Part shown: positions 49,780-62,505 of the stretch, piece after piece
Layout: each line of letters begins with the position of its first letter
How positions within the stretch are numbered: the first letter of the stretch is position 1
Source: Steromphala cineraria
Taxonomy: Eukaryota > Mollusca > Gastropoda > Trochida > Trochidae
Direction of reading: 5' to 3'
DNA length: 64,000 bases
Assembly: GCA_916613615.1 (NCBI GenBank)
Contig: OU744732.1
Location: 44,817,227-44,881,226, forward strand
Notes under the pieces: generated by a model
The model's database searches: none
What the model saw: only the letters and a program-made list of their open reading frames with translations
Told to the model about the DNA's origin: nothing
Made by a program: the position numbers and the translations under genes

Positions 49780-50230
49780 AGCTTTTAGTACGATGCAGCC
49801 GGTGCATTTACCTGGCCGACATGACGCTATTAATTACAGGTAATGCATTGTTTTCGTCATGTCGCTAAACATACCAGCGAAATCACCGCGCCTTTTCAAG
49901 TCCTGATCAATTAATGACTCGCGTAATTTAATATTGCCGATGATATCAATATTATCTAGCAGATGGCGACGACTTGACAAATCTCGTCCACGCATAACTC
50001 AATAACGAAGCTGTACTGATAACGATGAGTTCTAAGCAGAGTTAATCAATCTTCCCGATAGCTCTAGGTGAACCCGCGGATGAACAATTCCGATGTTCGA
50101 TCCTGGCAAATGATTTAATTGGTTGACTTTCACGATGTCACAGTCATGTAAACTGTCCGAAGATTTGGTTATGTGGGAATTCGGCCATATTGTACCAATA
50201 TGCCTGGCGCGGAAAACTATTAACACGATC
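49780..50230. promoter_or_regulatory. GC-richer island with interleaved inverted repeats
   Basis: A CpG-containing segment starting with two interlocking inverted repeats at 49805-49864 (see findings), followed by AATTAATGACTCG, GATATCAATATTATC and CAGATGG words. The composition and TAAT/GATA-like words suggest an enhancer. No coding signal fits the gene. Confidence 0.3.
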
Positions 50231-50629
50231 CCTTAAAAGCTTGGCAAACATGGAGGGGGGAAGGATGTATAACAGCGGAATATTGTCTCTGGATTCCAGA
50301 TTTTATGCCCCACACTCCTATCATTTTATATCATTTTCAATCATTCATATTGTACAATCATGTCTTTGACAGTAATAAATATTGCAAAGTGTGTACAACT
50401 TGTTCATATTTGTCTGAAATGTAATTTATCTTTCATGACAATATCCTAACTGCCAATAATTTCATGTGCTGATGATATCAATAGCTTGTTTGAATATTAT
50501 CACATGTCATAAATTGAGATGAATATTTTTTATGAAACATTAATTTCTTTTTGAACACTGGTATTAACATTTTAAGAAGTATTATAAAGGAAAACAGTAA
50601 CTTAAAATATTACTTTATATATTATTATG

Positions 50630-50675
50630 ATGATGATGATGATCATCATGATCATCATCATAACGACGATGATTA
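50630..50675. repeat. (ATG)n/(ATC)n palindromic microsatellite
   Basis: ATGATGATGATG switches to ATCATCATGATCATC in the middle, giving a near-palindrome similar to the one at 9.73-9.80 kb. Confidence 0.9.
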
Positions 50676-53600
50676 ATTGCAAGAAATTTTATAAAATTCC
50701 AAAATGGTTCCAAATCTAACACTTATTTACTAAACATGCAATTTAAACAAACTTTACAAATGCTTTGATAGTGCACACCACATAAAGTAGAAAAAATCCT
50801 ATTTCTAGGGTTCAAAAAGGGCACTCATAAATTAAAAGGAAACAGATTGTTTCGAGGGCTTCCAAACAACAGAGAAAAGAGTTTAATTGCCTCTCAAAGG
50901 TTGCATAGATAAGATAGCTATCTCGTCCAAAACGAACACATCCATATGACACTTGTACAAAACAAGACCCTCGAAAGTTCAAAAAAGTTTCACATAAGGC
51001 TTGAGACAACTACCCAAAGTTTTCTTAGTTTTATCATACAGACTGACAAAGTTCACATGTTCACTGTTAGGGCTATTGTCGGTTCCTGGGATTCACGGGC
51101 AAGACAATTTCAAGAACCTGCTTAGTTTTCCAAATCAGGGTAAAAAAGTTTAACTTTGTGGAGTTTCATTTCCACAAAAGGGCAATACACTTTGAAGTAT
51201 ATTGGTGCGTCAAGGTTTCTTGGACTAAAAAATGACACACTGATTGTTTGTTTCCAAATTTATGACAAAGTTTAAAAGTCAAAATTAACACTCAAGTGTC
51301 ATTGTTCACCTCATATTGAACTTTCATACAAGATGATTTTTTAAGTAATAAATTATTCTTTGAAATATTTTGATGTCAAAATTGCATTGCATAACATTTA
51401 CATACTTTCCAATTCAAGATATATCAATTGAAATTAAAATTTCATAATATGAAATTAAATTTCAAATCTTAAGACTTTAATCATCCATTTTTCAAATTTA
51501 TTTAACAAAAAAACTTATTAATAGAATCCACAAAATAAAGCAACCACAAATCAAATAATTATCAAAAATGGCATATAATTTTCATCAAAATACCCTTCAT
51601 ATGTTTCAAATTGGATTTTCACGAGCAAATCAACTATAAAGACTAAGTGAATTTGACCCATCTAATTACATGGTTGAAGGGATTAATTGAGTGTTAACAA
51701 TGCTGTTATCAACCTTTTATAGGCCTTGACAAGACCCCTTGGGGAGAAAGCTGGTCATTGTCAGGCTGAAGTGTTAAAGAGTTGCTTATTAAATTAAGCA
51801 ATTTTTCATACATATTTAACAAATAATTATAGCTTTTAAAGCTGGACATGTTACTGCCATTTCTTGAATGATAAAAATAATTCATTTCTTGACACAAACT
51901 GTAATTATTGAAAGTATTTTCAGGACTTAAAAAGTTATTGAAATGTCATGGAATTGTCACTTAAATAACTTTTTTTTGGAGAAAATGTGCAATAAAAGCT
52001 AAAATAGTAGAAATTAATTAATTTAATGTTTAATTAGATTTATCAACATAACAAAACAAAAAAAATGATAAAATTTTACTTGAATAATTTATCAGATTAT
52101 ATGATCAAATTTATGACAATGAAAAACCCAAATTGGTAATTCTTCAAAGATAAAAATCTATTTGTTAAAATAACAATCAGGAACTTGAAAGAATTAATGT
52201 CAAAACACTTAACACAAAAAATATATGATGATCGTTTTGTCATATGGTAAACACCAGATAGAAAAAGAAAGGAGGGATGAGATATCCTTGTCGAATTCTC
52301 ATAAACCAATCTTCCTCAACCACCGTGCCCTCCGCCTGTTTAAGTGTCAAGTGACAAATACTGAATTTATTTTCCCCTGGCAAAAAAAAAAGAACGAAGA
52401 GGTTCTCACGCATAAATTTGCCCCAACATGTCTATCAGTCTTGGGGTGAACGCAGGGAACATCTGTATCAAATTGCAGCTTGTATATTGCACACATAGAC
52501 TCGTCTATTTCTCACACAGAGAGGCTGATCACACTGATAAGGTCCCCATCCTCTATCTCTAAACATGTCTATTTCAACTTTCACATGTTATACAATGACA
52601 TACATGAAATTTACAACTTTTAAAAAAAATCTCATTTCTAGTTTATTTGACCAAATTATTCAAGACTGCTAAAAGAATTTTGATGCTGTAATTAAATGGA
52701 TTTAAATTCAAAAATAATTTTTATAACATTTTTCTTTACAAATATTATGCTTGATTTACAATGAATCATATCAAAAAATTATTAGCATTTACATTTATTT
52801 ACCTATATTAAATGAAAGTTTTGTTGTTGTAAAGAAAACATTGCTATAACCATGGGAAAGTTTTTCTAATGGAGTCTATGACATAATTGCCATCACATTC
52901 TATCAATGCAATTAAGTAACTTACGAAAATTATCAGATAATTGTAAACATATGCCGCAATGATATTTCACAGTAAAGATCCTTTGCAAAAAATGTCGTCA
53001 TTATCGTGAAACAATCAGCAGAAAATTAACGAGAGAAATGTACAACACTGATGATGACTCTAATGACATTTGTATAATAAGTTTAAATGGAATGTCTTTC
53101 ACGTATGAATGAAAATCATCTCGAGTAATGACTCGGTTGACATACACAAAATGCAATCTCACATATTCACTATAGATCATCATAATCAAACTAATTAATA
53201 TGCCGCTGCCCTGATAAATATATAATCGAGGTTCCGATGCAATTAACATGAAATATCACAGAGCAATGTAAATTGCAGGTTGTCAATAGCAGCCAGCTTT
53301 GAGGTCATGGTTGAAATGTACGTGATATCGACATGATAATCTTTTTTGACATACAAGTTTTAAACAATGACTTTAATAATTTCTCTTTTGCTCTTGTCAC
53401 CTTCCGTGTAACAATTTGAACCTTTATAAATGATAGCTTATTAAATCTGCTATTTTCACAATTTAAATAATTGTTAATAAAAAAATGCCAACAATATGGT
53501 ATAAGAGCATAAAGTAAAAATAAAAATTATCACAAGTTAAGCTAGACAATTTTTTTCCAAAATAAAAATAATCACAACAAAAAAGTAAAAAAATAATAAT

Positions 53601-53704
53601 CATTCTTATCAAATTAAATCCTCACTTATCAATAATATGTACTTCCAAACTTTTTTTTATAAACATAAGCAAAATACAATTTTTACTAAAAGAACAAAAA
53701 TCAG

Positions 53705-53955
53705 TCTTACCATAAACAGAAGTAGCGTGGGATAGATGATAGAGACAGAATCACAGAAAGCGCCAAAAAGCTTGCAGAGATTCCCACGGTAACCAAAATA
53801 TGCTACGTCTTTCTGCAGTGTCTGTTTGGGTGTCGTGCAAACAACCTGTTGTAAGATCTCAACATCTTACAGCTCTCCTCATTGGTTGATGAGCAAGGAT
53901 GGGACCCGTAATGTCCCACGGCAGCAAATACAGAGATCTGATTGGTCGAAAAGCT
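53705..53955 (-). promoter_or_regulatory. Candidate promoter and first exon (speculative)
   Basis: On the minus strand, CCAAT boxes at 53945-53941 and 53885-53881 (60 bp apart) are followed by a stop-free frame that ends ATG/GTAAGA at 53711-53710. That is a good donor in phase 0, the phase required by the PR exon at 40171. The encoded residues do not resemble the N-terminal PR domain. If real, it would be an alternative first exon with Met just before the splice. Confidence 0.2.
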
Positions 53956-54054
53956 TTCAACATCTGTTAGCGGTAGTCTTACTCATTCTGACTGTGACCT
54001 CAGAAAACACTTGCTTATCAGTTACAATACTTGCAAGAGCTTCCAGTTTCCTTT

Positions 54055-54720
54055 GGCTCACCCCCCTCTCATGCCCCCCTCCCCCCAAACTCTTGGAGAC
54101 CTCCCCCCTAGCCTTTCCACTTTCTTCATGCGATTTCCTCACCCCTTGTCTTGAACTTTCACCCAGAGCTTTTGTAACTCCTTTTGCACAGATGCAAAGA
54201 GTTAATTGCAATTTGGACACATCTTCCCTACCATTTGAAATATTTTTTTGTAATTCATGTTCCCATGAAATTTCTTCATACCTAGAAAGTCAAAATGTCC
54301 TAAACAAATTGCATTGAAAATTTTATTCTTGCGCTCCCCATAAACTAAAAATCTATTCAAAAACATCTTTTAAGTGAGTATATTAACTAAAATATGAAGA
54401 ACCCCTCCCTTCTCCATAACATATCCCCTTTTCTCCTCCCCCCCCTTTATGTCATCAAGTCATGGCACAAATAATTCTCTCACCATTACTCTATGCATAT
54501 GTCCATCCAAAGCCAAAACTCTGACCCCCCTTCCTAAAATCCTTCCCCTCTCCCCCCTCCCCCCCTCTCCCTCTCCCCGATTCTCTTCTACCCCAATTTC
54601 ATGTCATAAGTAAAGACACAAATACACATATAATTCTCTCATGTCTGTCTCCATCCAAAGCCAAAATCCTAACCCCCCCAAAACTGATCCCCCCCTCCCC
54701 CCCTTGTGTTCCTCCCGTGT
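54055..54720. repeat. C-rich tandem repeat, about 150-bp period
   Basis: TCCATCCAAAGCCAAAA occurs near 54502 and 54651, each followed by C-rich runs and preceded by ATAATTCTCTCA or similar. A weaker first block with CCCCCCTCCCCCC lies at 54060-54110. The open frame at 53826-54317 across its edge is Leu/Ser/Pro-rich with no domain. Confidence 0.75.
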
Positions 54721-55004
54721 CCCCACATCTGGCAGCTAAGGACAAGGATTCCCTCAGATTCACCCACCCCCACCATGTGATTTTCTCATCACTGTCTGTG
54801 AGAATTCACAACGTCAGTCTGTCATATCACTTCCCAGGCAATTCTCACAGTCCAAGACAATGATTATAGCCAGATTTAAAGAGAAAGCTAGGCTGGCTCT
54901 GGCGTGTCCTTAAACTTATATCTTAGAATTTTAGAAACCTTGCATTATCTAGTTTTTAAAATTTGTTTTTATTTTCAGGTGTTTTTGTTCATGTATTTAA
55001 ATGA

Positions 55005-55068
55005 TTTGAAGATTATGTGGAATTTGTATCTATATCTTTGAAGATTATGTGGAATTTGTATCTATATC
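55005..55068. repeat. Perfect 32-bp tandem duplication
   Basis: The unit starting TTTGAAGATTATGTGG and ending CTATATC is present twice without a mismatch (55005-55036 and 55037-55068), so it is recent. Confidence 0.95.
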
Positions 55069-56230
55069 TTTGTTTACTTTATGCTACTGATATAAAGATG
55101 TAATTGTTCATATCTATCATTATGGATAAGGTTTTATTGTAGGTGGTTATTGTCTTTAGATTGTAAATATTTTTATGATAATGTTTTGGAATTCATATCT
55201 ATTTCATCTTTGATTTTATATTAGTAATGTAGTTTTCATGAAATGACACTAATTTGACACAAAACAATCCTAAAACTGACAAATCAAAACTATTGAATGA
55301 AAAAAAAAAAACTTTTTAAATCATTACAAAACAAAATATCAACCAAAATAATCGCCCACAGACCCTTATTAATTGTGACAGTGACCACATTTCAACAATT
55401 TGTAACAATACCATTTACAGTTGTAAAATAAACCCTACTTTTAATTTCCCAACATTTAACTAGATTTCATGAAATTAAATAAAATCCACTAAAACTAAAA
55501 CAATTTTCAGAAACTAGTTGGTAGATATTTGAGAAACTTTCAAAATCTTGCATTCCACACATCACCAACAGCATGACAATTTGAAATAATTTTTGAAGAT
55601 TAAATCCTGCTTATATTTCCTGTCATAACAACTAACACTAAATTCTTCAGAAATACGCAAATGCTAGAGTAACAGTTCAACAGTTTTAAAATCAAAAATT
55701 TTCTTCTGAAGTTAAAATATCACTTTCAGAAATCAAAGGATAACCCATTTTACGAAGTTATCACACGTCACATCCTATTACAAGCGGCATTTTCAACGAT
55801 GTGACATCACCAACGTATTTCTATGATTGTTATAGAAAACTGGACAAGCACTTGTTTATACGGAAACTCAATGTAGAACTTTCGAGTGACGTGTAGAGGA
55901 AAAGATAATTAAAGCCAAGGAAAAGATAATTAGCATGATCACGGGAAGACAATTAACGAGATGGAAGGAAAGAGAACTCTTTAGACGGGAAGACTCAAAA
56001 GTGGAAACCTGACGCTACTTGGTACTGGCTTCCAGAAACTACTACTCTCGTACTACCATTGATACATACAAGATACGATCTATTTATATATATATATTTG
56101 AGTCAACTTATTATTCCAGAGACCTTGTTACATATACATAGAGGCCTCTTTCCTGGGAGATAGAAATCCATGAACAATTCCTACATTAGAGAAAAAAAGA
56201 TTTCTGGTATATTGCCATTATATTAAACAA

Positions 56231-56364
56231 GCCTGAAAAGTAGCAAACCCAAATGTGGTATTTTGTAGATTTTAATGGTAAATTAAAGAAAAAACTAAAA
56301 AAGCTACCAGCCCAGTAAAAGTAACCATGTATGGGGCTGGCGAACGGGCCCTATTTCATAAACT
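56231..56364. repeat. Dispersed repeat, copy 2
   Basis: Begins AAGCCTGAAAAGTAGC and ends GGGGCTGGCGAACGGGCCCT. It aligns with 18951-19097 at both ends and in the TAAAGAAAAAACT region, but has lost part of the 5' terminal inverted repeat. Confidence 0.5.
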
Positions 56365-57739
56365 GCTTTTATCAATTTTTGCACGAAACAAAGACAACAC
56401 AATCACTCTCTGCCTCACACTTTTATTTACATAAGGCAAAACTAAAAGTCATACATTATATTCAAAAAGACTTTTTATACAATAGAAGAGGTTTACCTTT
56501 GATAACTTACATCCTTCCTTTAGTTATCTAACTTCCACAAGACTTACATGGTTATTTCCTCAAAATATCACTTGATTTTATATAAGAAGGATTTGAGTGT
56601 CATTTCTCCATGATTCCCATATTTTTTTTATTACTGAATGAACCAGAACCATTTTTATTTCAGATAAAAATGTATTTTTTATATGATTTTGTATGTCAGG
56701 TTAAAACAGTTAGTTTGTGTAAAGCATTTTTTTTATTTCTTAATCTTTTGCTTGAAAAATTGATTTTTGTATTTGATGAACATTTATGTTTGAGATAAGA
56801 CATTTATATCTGAAAAATTACATTTCTAATGAAAATGTTTTTAAATCAATACATGTTGAATTACAGTTGAACCATTCATATTGTCCTGTTATCGATAATT
56901 TGTGAAAATTTGGCTGTGAGTACTTTTTCATGTGTTTTGTCTGATTTAGATTTCAAGTATAAATAGTCTAGTTTTCTAATTTAAATGTATTTTTAAGCTT
57001 TAATGTTTGATTACAATCAAATCATTCAGATTTTCAAATTTCAAAGTTAAAAATTTTGGGTGGAAATTGGAATATTTAAGGAATTTTTGCAGGTATAGGG
57101 TTAATGTAGGCTTCTGATGATGCTTAAATTTGTAGTTAAGAAAATAATGTATTTAATTCTATCTATTGAAAGCAAGGGAAAATAATATTTCATGTGTTTT
57201 GAACCTGCTTGAGCATTGAGTTATGTTGAAACATTCGACAAATTATAACTGTGTAAATTTATTTCACTTTATATCTATAATCTTCTTTATATCAAAAATG
57301 ATAATAATGAAATTCTCTTCAAATATGTTAGAAAGGAACTTGAGATTGAAAAAATCCCCCCCTTGAAATTTGGCATATGTATTATTTTTCTTTAACAGAC
57401 ATATTCGAAAAAAAAAATATTTTGCGTCATCATTTTGAGTTTACATAACAAATATTTATAAGAAACATCTTGAAAATATGTCGTTAATTTCAAACTGTCA
57501 TTATATCAGTTACATTAAAAATGGAAAGTTTTCTAAATAATTTTCTATTCAATTAAACCTGTCATATGAGTTTAAAAAAACATTCTAATGCACTTACACG
57601 CATCAACAAGAGGCCTAAATAAATATTTTCGCTAGTTGATGACATTCAAGAGATCAATTTGAATTAGTGTTGTCCATATGGCTGGATCCATGTCTTTATT
57701 ATTGTACATTAACAGAAGCAGGGGGTTTAGAACCATATC

Positions 57740-58380
57740 TATGTATTATTATACATTATGCGTTAACCCGGTGCGGGCTATGGGAGACCAAGGATGCTGA
57801 ATAAAGCTGGGGCCATTTTGGCATCCATTAGGATGGCAGGCTAGGTGTGTTATCGTGAAGCTTGTCCATTATCACTACCTTTTCCAGATGTGATCGCTCA
57901 AGTCCTCGAAGCAATGTCCCAAACATCAAACGCGAAAATCCGGAGGACGTATTCTAGCCGCGCGACACGAGACTTCTGTTAGCTATCATCTCCACAATGC
58001 TTTCTTTTTGCTCATTTTGGAAAAACAGACAGGCAGGCCTCCAACGTCTAAAAGCATTGTCCCTTTGCCATTTTTCCAAAGTATCGTCAAAAATATGTCA
58101 AAATATGTCAACGACGCCCCAGGTTCTTGGTCCATCTGTATTCAGTTTTCTTAAAAGCTAATTTGATTTGCTCTTTGACGCTGGTCAACAGTCTCGTCTG
58201 TTGCCGGTTACCTCGTATATTGTGCTGTCTTCTCTTGAATGTCTATATTGTACACCTATATAAGTCTACTTCATGCTGCTCCATGACATATTGACGTCCT
58301 GATATTGACGACCACCTGCCGTTGTCTGTAACAAACCCTAGGTGGTTGGACGTCGTCCATTTTCATAATGCATAACTTCT
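57740..58380. promoter_or_regulatory. GC-richer upstream island
   Basis: A complex CpG-containing segment in otherwise AT-rich DNA. No frame encodes a recognisable domain and no repeat is visible. Assigned as possible regulatory DNA on composition alone. Confidence 0.2.
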
Positions 58381-61300
58381 TTAAAAAGTATCTTAGAAGT
58401 TCGTAAAAAAAAGCTTTTACATACGTAAAGGGATTCTACAGTAATTAGGTGAGATTATCTAATGACCGAAATAGATAAAAGCAGTAATTAGTTTTGACAA
58501 AGGCCAGCTGTCCGTCTTTCCTGGAGAATGTTAAAGTGTTTCAAACTTTGATTCATATTTTCATCAAACAGTTTTCATTGTTAATTTCAAATACAATTTT
58601 TTTTGTCAAATAAGAAAAAAAATCAATTAAAGGATTACACAAAATTTTCTGACAATGCATTAAATTAAAAAACAATAGATAATGAGAACATATAGAAAAT
58701 GTAAATTAATATAATACATTTCATATACAAAACATAATGAATAATATTTTGAAGCTTTTGCTTGAAGTACATCAAGTTTGCATGGCAAAGAAAGCTTTGC
58801 TAATGTAAAATAATAACATGTAATGACAACATCTTTTCAACACGGGAATTTTTGTATTTTTTCAAAAAACAAACTGCTGCCAAGCACAAAAATGCAAACA
58901 AATTGATTTTTTCCTTTACAAAAAACTTTGATTGATTTATTTTAATCAAACATTGACAGCTCTGCATTGCATTGTGCATTTATTCTACAAATTGCATATT
59001 GAAATGACTTAAATCATGCTTTGATGGGCAGTCATCCCGTTTCAAAATTGTTCAGCACAATCAAACAGTTTGCAACAATTGGCTATAGAAATGGATCGAA
59101 TTTACATGTCGCATAAAACGTCCCTTTTCATCGAGAGATAATAACCCTGAGACAGATCCAAAGTAAAGGATCGTCTTTACCATGGAGACATCGCAGAAAG
59201 TGCTGAAGAGTTAATTAAGGGGAGATAATCTTCACCATTAGCCTGGCCGCTGCGACATGCTTTGGTTCGAAACTTAATCTTCACGCAATAACATTCACTT
59301 CCCAAAGAGGAAATTGTCTATCAGAACAGATCGCGGGAGACAATTGGCTTCAGAAAGGTAGCGAAAAGTGTGTGTGTAAGGATGGCGTACGTGAAATAAC
59401 GCCTCATCTCCATACAGAGATCGATGGCAACAACAATGCGTGGAGTTGATGAGAATATTGATATCTGGAGAAGCTTTGTTGTCGCATTGCTTTCAAGGTA
59501 GCGACACTCGACGTCTTCATTAAGCGTAAATATCTTCTCCCTCAAGCTACCTGTCTATGCATGATGTTCTGCATCAAATAATACTGAGTTGACTTGATGG
59601 TCTCTGTAAATACTTGCAATTATTTCTTCAGTTGATAGAAATATTATTATGGGGAGTTTGGGTTATAATTTTGTAAGTAATATTCAAATAATTTTGGTTA
59701 AGAATTTAACGATGGTAACCAGGGGGGAGGGGTTGAAGGTGCCAGATGTATAGTTTTATAGAGGTCCTCTTTAATGTATGTCATTACATTTCGATTTTTT
59801 TTCACTTTCTTGATAATTAAGTTACAATTGATGTATGGATCAGAAAAAACATTTTTGGGGGGAAAATGAAAAAAGATGATACAAATATGCTCATAAATCA
59901 GATATGAAAATGTACATTTTCAATCACAAAGCAAGGCCCTTTTTAAATGATTTTTGACATAAAAACATTGAAAGTTTGACTGATTATTTTATCTTTCAAA
60001 TTAAAAATAAGGCACAGGATTCATCTTTCCAACAAGAGGATTGAAGATACAGTCTGAGATATCAGAATGGGGATGAATAATGGACATGTATTTTTTATCT
60101 GATCTTGAGAATTAATCCTGGAATTTCTCCCTTCCTGTTGTACTCGAACAATTTCCTCTCGCTATCAATCATCGGACCCTGAGGGAGATTCACACTTGTT
60201 GGAACTGATGTATGCGAACAACTACAACGACTATTGGGAGTTGCCCCCCTTTAAGGTTAAAAGTGGCACTTAATGCTAAATGCAAATAAGAGCGAAATAG
60301 CGAATCCTTAATCGCCAATCAATACTTGAGGCATTTTCTGTCCAAGATCGCGACTTTCGTATCCCCTGGTAGCTCTTCACTGTTGGAGACTTAATTACTT
60401 ATACACTCCGTTAATATCAATTGTCACTTGTCGACCGCGAGCTTTCTTTCTTCTAAATGACCATTGGCCTCGCTCATATTGTCAATGATGTGTCGACAAG
60501 CCACACAAAAGCTGCATCGGACACAGAAGCAATAAGATGTGATTGACTCTGAAATGCTGTCTTTGGAATACATTAGGCCCTGGCATCGTGATTATCTTTA
60601 AGACAGCTCAATATATCATATCCTCGCCAAGGAAAGTCAGGCTTTTCATCGCAAAGCAATTGAGAATTCTTGCTAATGATGCCCAAAAAAATCCGGACAA
60701 AGAAACAGAGGTTAGGAAAATTAATTACTCGTGGATGTTAAGGTGTACATCAAGCTGGTGACTCCACCTGGTGGCCAGAAATGTAATGAGATGAGAGACT
60801 ATTAACGTGGAAAAAGAAAGCTTTGACTTGAGATGGGGCAACTGAATGCAAAGGAGTTTTTGATTCAGGTTCTATTGTCCATTGATGCAATCACTCTCCC
60901 TCAAGAAGCAAGCCAGAATACTGAACAATGAGACGCAGTTACCCTACTCATCTCGTCATGCATGAATAACCTCCCTTTAGCACGCTCTCTTAAAATTGAG
61001 GTAAAAAAATCAACCATTGTTTACATGATTTTCATACTTTCAGGATAATAAATTCATTTTCAAACATCGTCTCGACCATATCGGATGAAAGCAGATTTAC
61101 AACAATTTCCTCCCTTTTACTTGCACTATTCAAAGAGTGATCAAAACTCAAATGCTTGAAAATGATTCCTGAAGCTTTGATGCAGGGAAGATCGGGCTTA
61201 ACTATTAGGGTTAACAAATTGGACTGCTTGATCACCATGCAAGCATTAATGAAAGAATAATGAAAGAAATTGGATGTGGACGCAAACTTCTAACCGCAGA

Positions 61301-62089
61301 AACATTTTACAGTGCATAAAACACACCGAAAAGCACTTGTATGTCTTGGTTAATTTCCCACCCATCGGGGGTCCCAACATTGTCCAAAGCCCTATGGTAA
61401 ACGTTGATTTCACGAAGACTGATTGATATGGACTACTGGTCGTTAATTACACACCGGGACCTTGTCTTTGAAGAATGAAATTAATAATCACAGCTGAATT
61501 CAAATTTTATTTGAATTTTAATCCTAACCAGATTGCAATCTTGCAATATTTTTCAAACTTTTTAAATATTTATTAAAATTATATTATTAATAAGAGGTAT
61601 TGCAAACATAATTATTTTTAACTTGAATGATTCTACTAACCAAAATGCTTCTTATTTTAACGATTATTTGAATGTTCAAGATTTGGAATCCTGCGTTGCA
61701 TGCCTATTTCTGCATACATATAAAGTAGAATTTCTTCTGATAATCTATCTTTGTTAGTGGATCATTTCTTCTAAACCATTTAGAATTTGTGAAACTTATT
61801 TCTAGAAATGGTTCAATAGAATGGGTGAAATACCCCTCTATCTTCACTAGTGTGATTAGAATCTTATTTCATAATTGGTCCAATTTGACTTAACTAGATA
61901 GTACAAATCTTGACAATGTGATTATATAATGTAATTGAAGTCTTGATTTCTTGCAATCAGCTAAATAGCATAGTCAAGTACCCAAATCTAATCCCGAATT
62001 ACCAAGAGAGATAGTGTTGCAATAAAAAAGTGAGTGAATTGACATGTTAAATGAACAAGCCTTGACTCCACATGACAAGAGATTACCCC

Positions 62090-62340
62090 AGCTATTGATG
62101 TCCATATGATGGTCAGTTGACCATTGTCCACTCAAGTCTGGACATGAGTTCCCATTATCATCCACTTTCCATCCCCTCCCCTTCCCTCTGTTCTGATTTT
62201 TCTACCTGACTGCTTCTATTCAGATCTGACCATCCCATTGTCATTTAACGTCCACTTGATCTTGCAACAATCACGGCCCAGTGGTCATCTGCATCTAATT
62301 GGTCATCATTGTAACTGACCCTCCATACCTCACAGCCAAC
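62090..62340. promoter_or_regulatory. TGACCA/TGGTCA and GTCCA-rich island
   Basis: Five TGACCA/TGGTCA hexamers lie in about 220 bp, with TTGTCCACTCAAG, TCTGGACATGAG and ACGTCCACTTGA. It shares the 11-mer CTTGAGTGGAC (reverse complement here) with the 45.0 kb island. Confidence 0.35.
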
Positions 62341-62380
62341 AATTAAGGAGGATGTGTAAAGTGGAATTTGATACAATATC

Positions 62381-62505
62381 TCACAATAGGAAGGGTAACA
62401 GACCACAACCCTGTAATACAACTCACAATAGGAGGGGTCCTAGACTACTCCCTTGCAGTACACCTATAATAGAGAGGGTAATAGACAACAACCCTGCTGT
62501 ACTCA
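62381..62505. repeat. About 42-bp tandem repeat, three degenerate copies
   Basis: TCACAATAGGAAGGGTAACA at 62381 recurs near 62423 and, changed, near 62464. Each is followed by an AGACNACNACCCT block. Confidence 0.8.

Noticed and set aside
50032..50226. Minus-strand LPGSNIGIV stretch resembling the start of the PR domain
   Set aside because: The FGPY-type block that should follow is absent and the frame ends without a matching donor.
53826..54317. 163-codon plus-strand frame
   Set aside because: Crosses into the C-rich repeat and is Leu/Ser/Pro-rich by composition; no domain.
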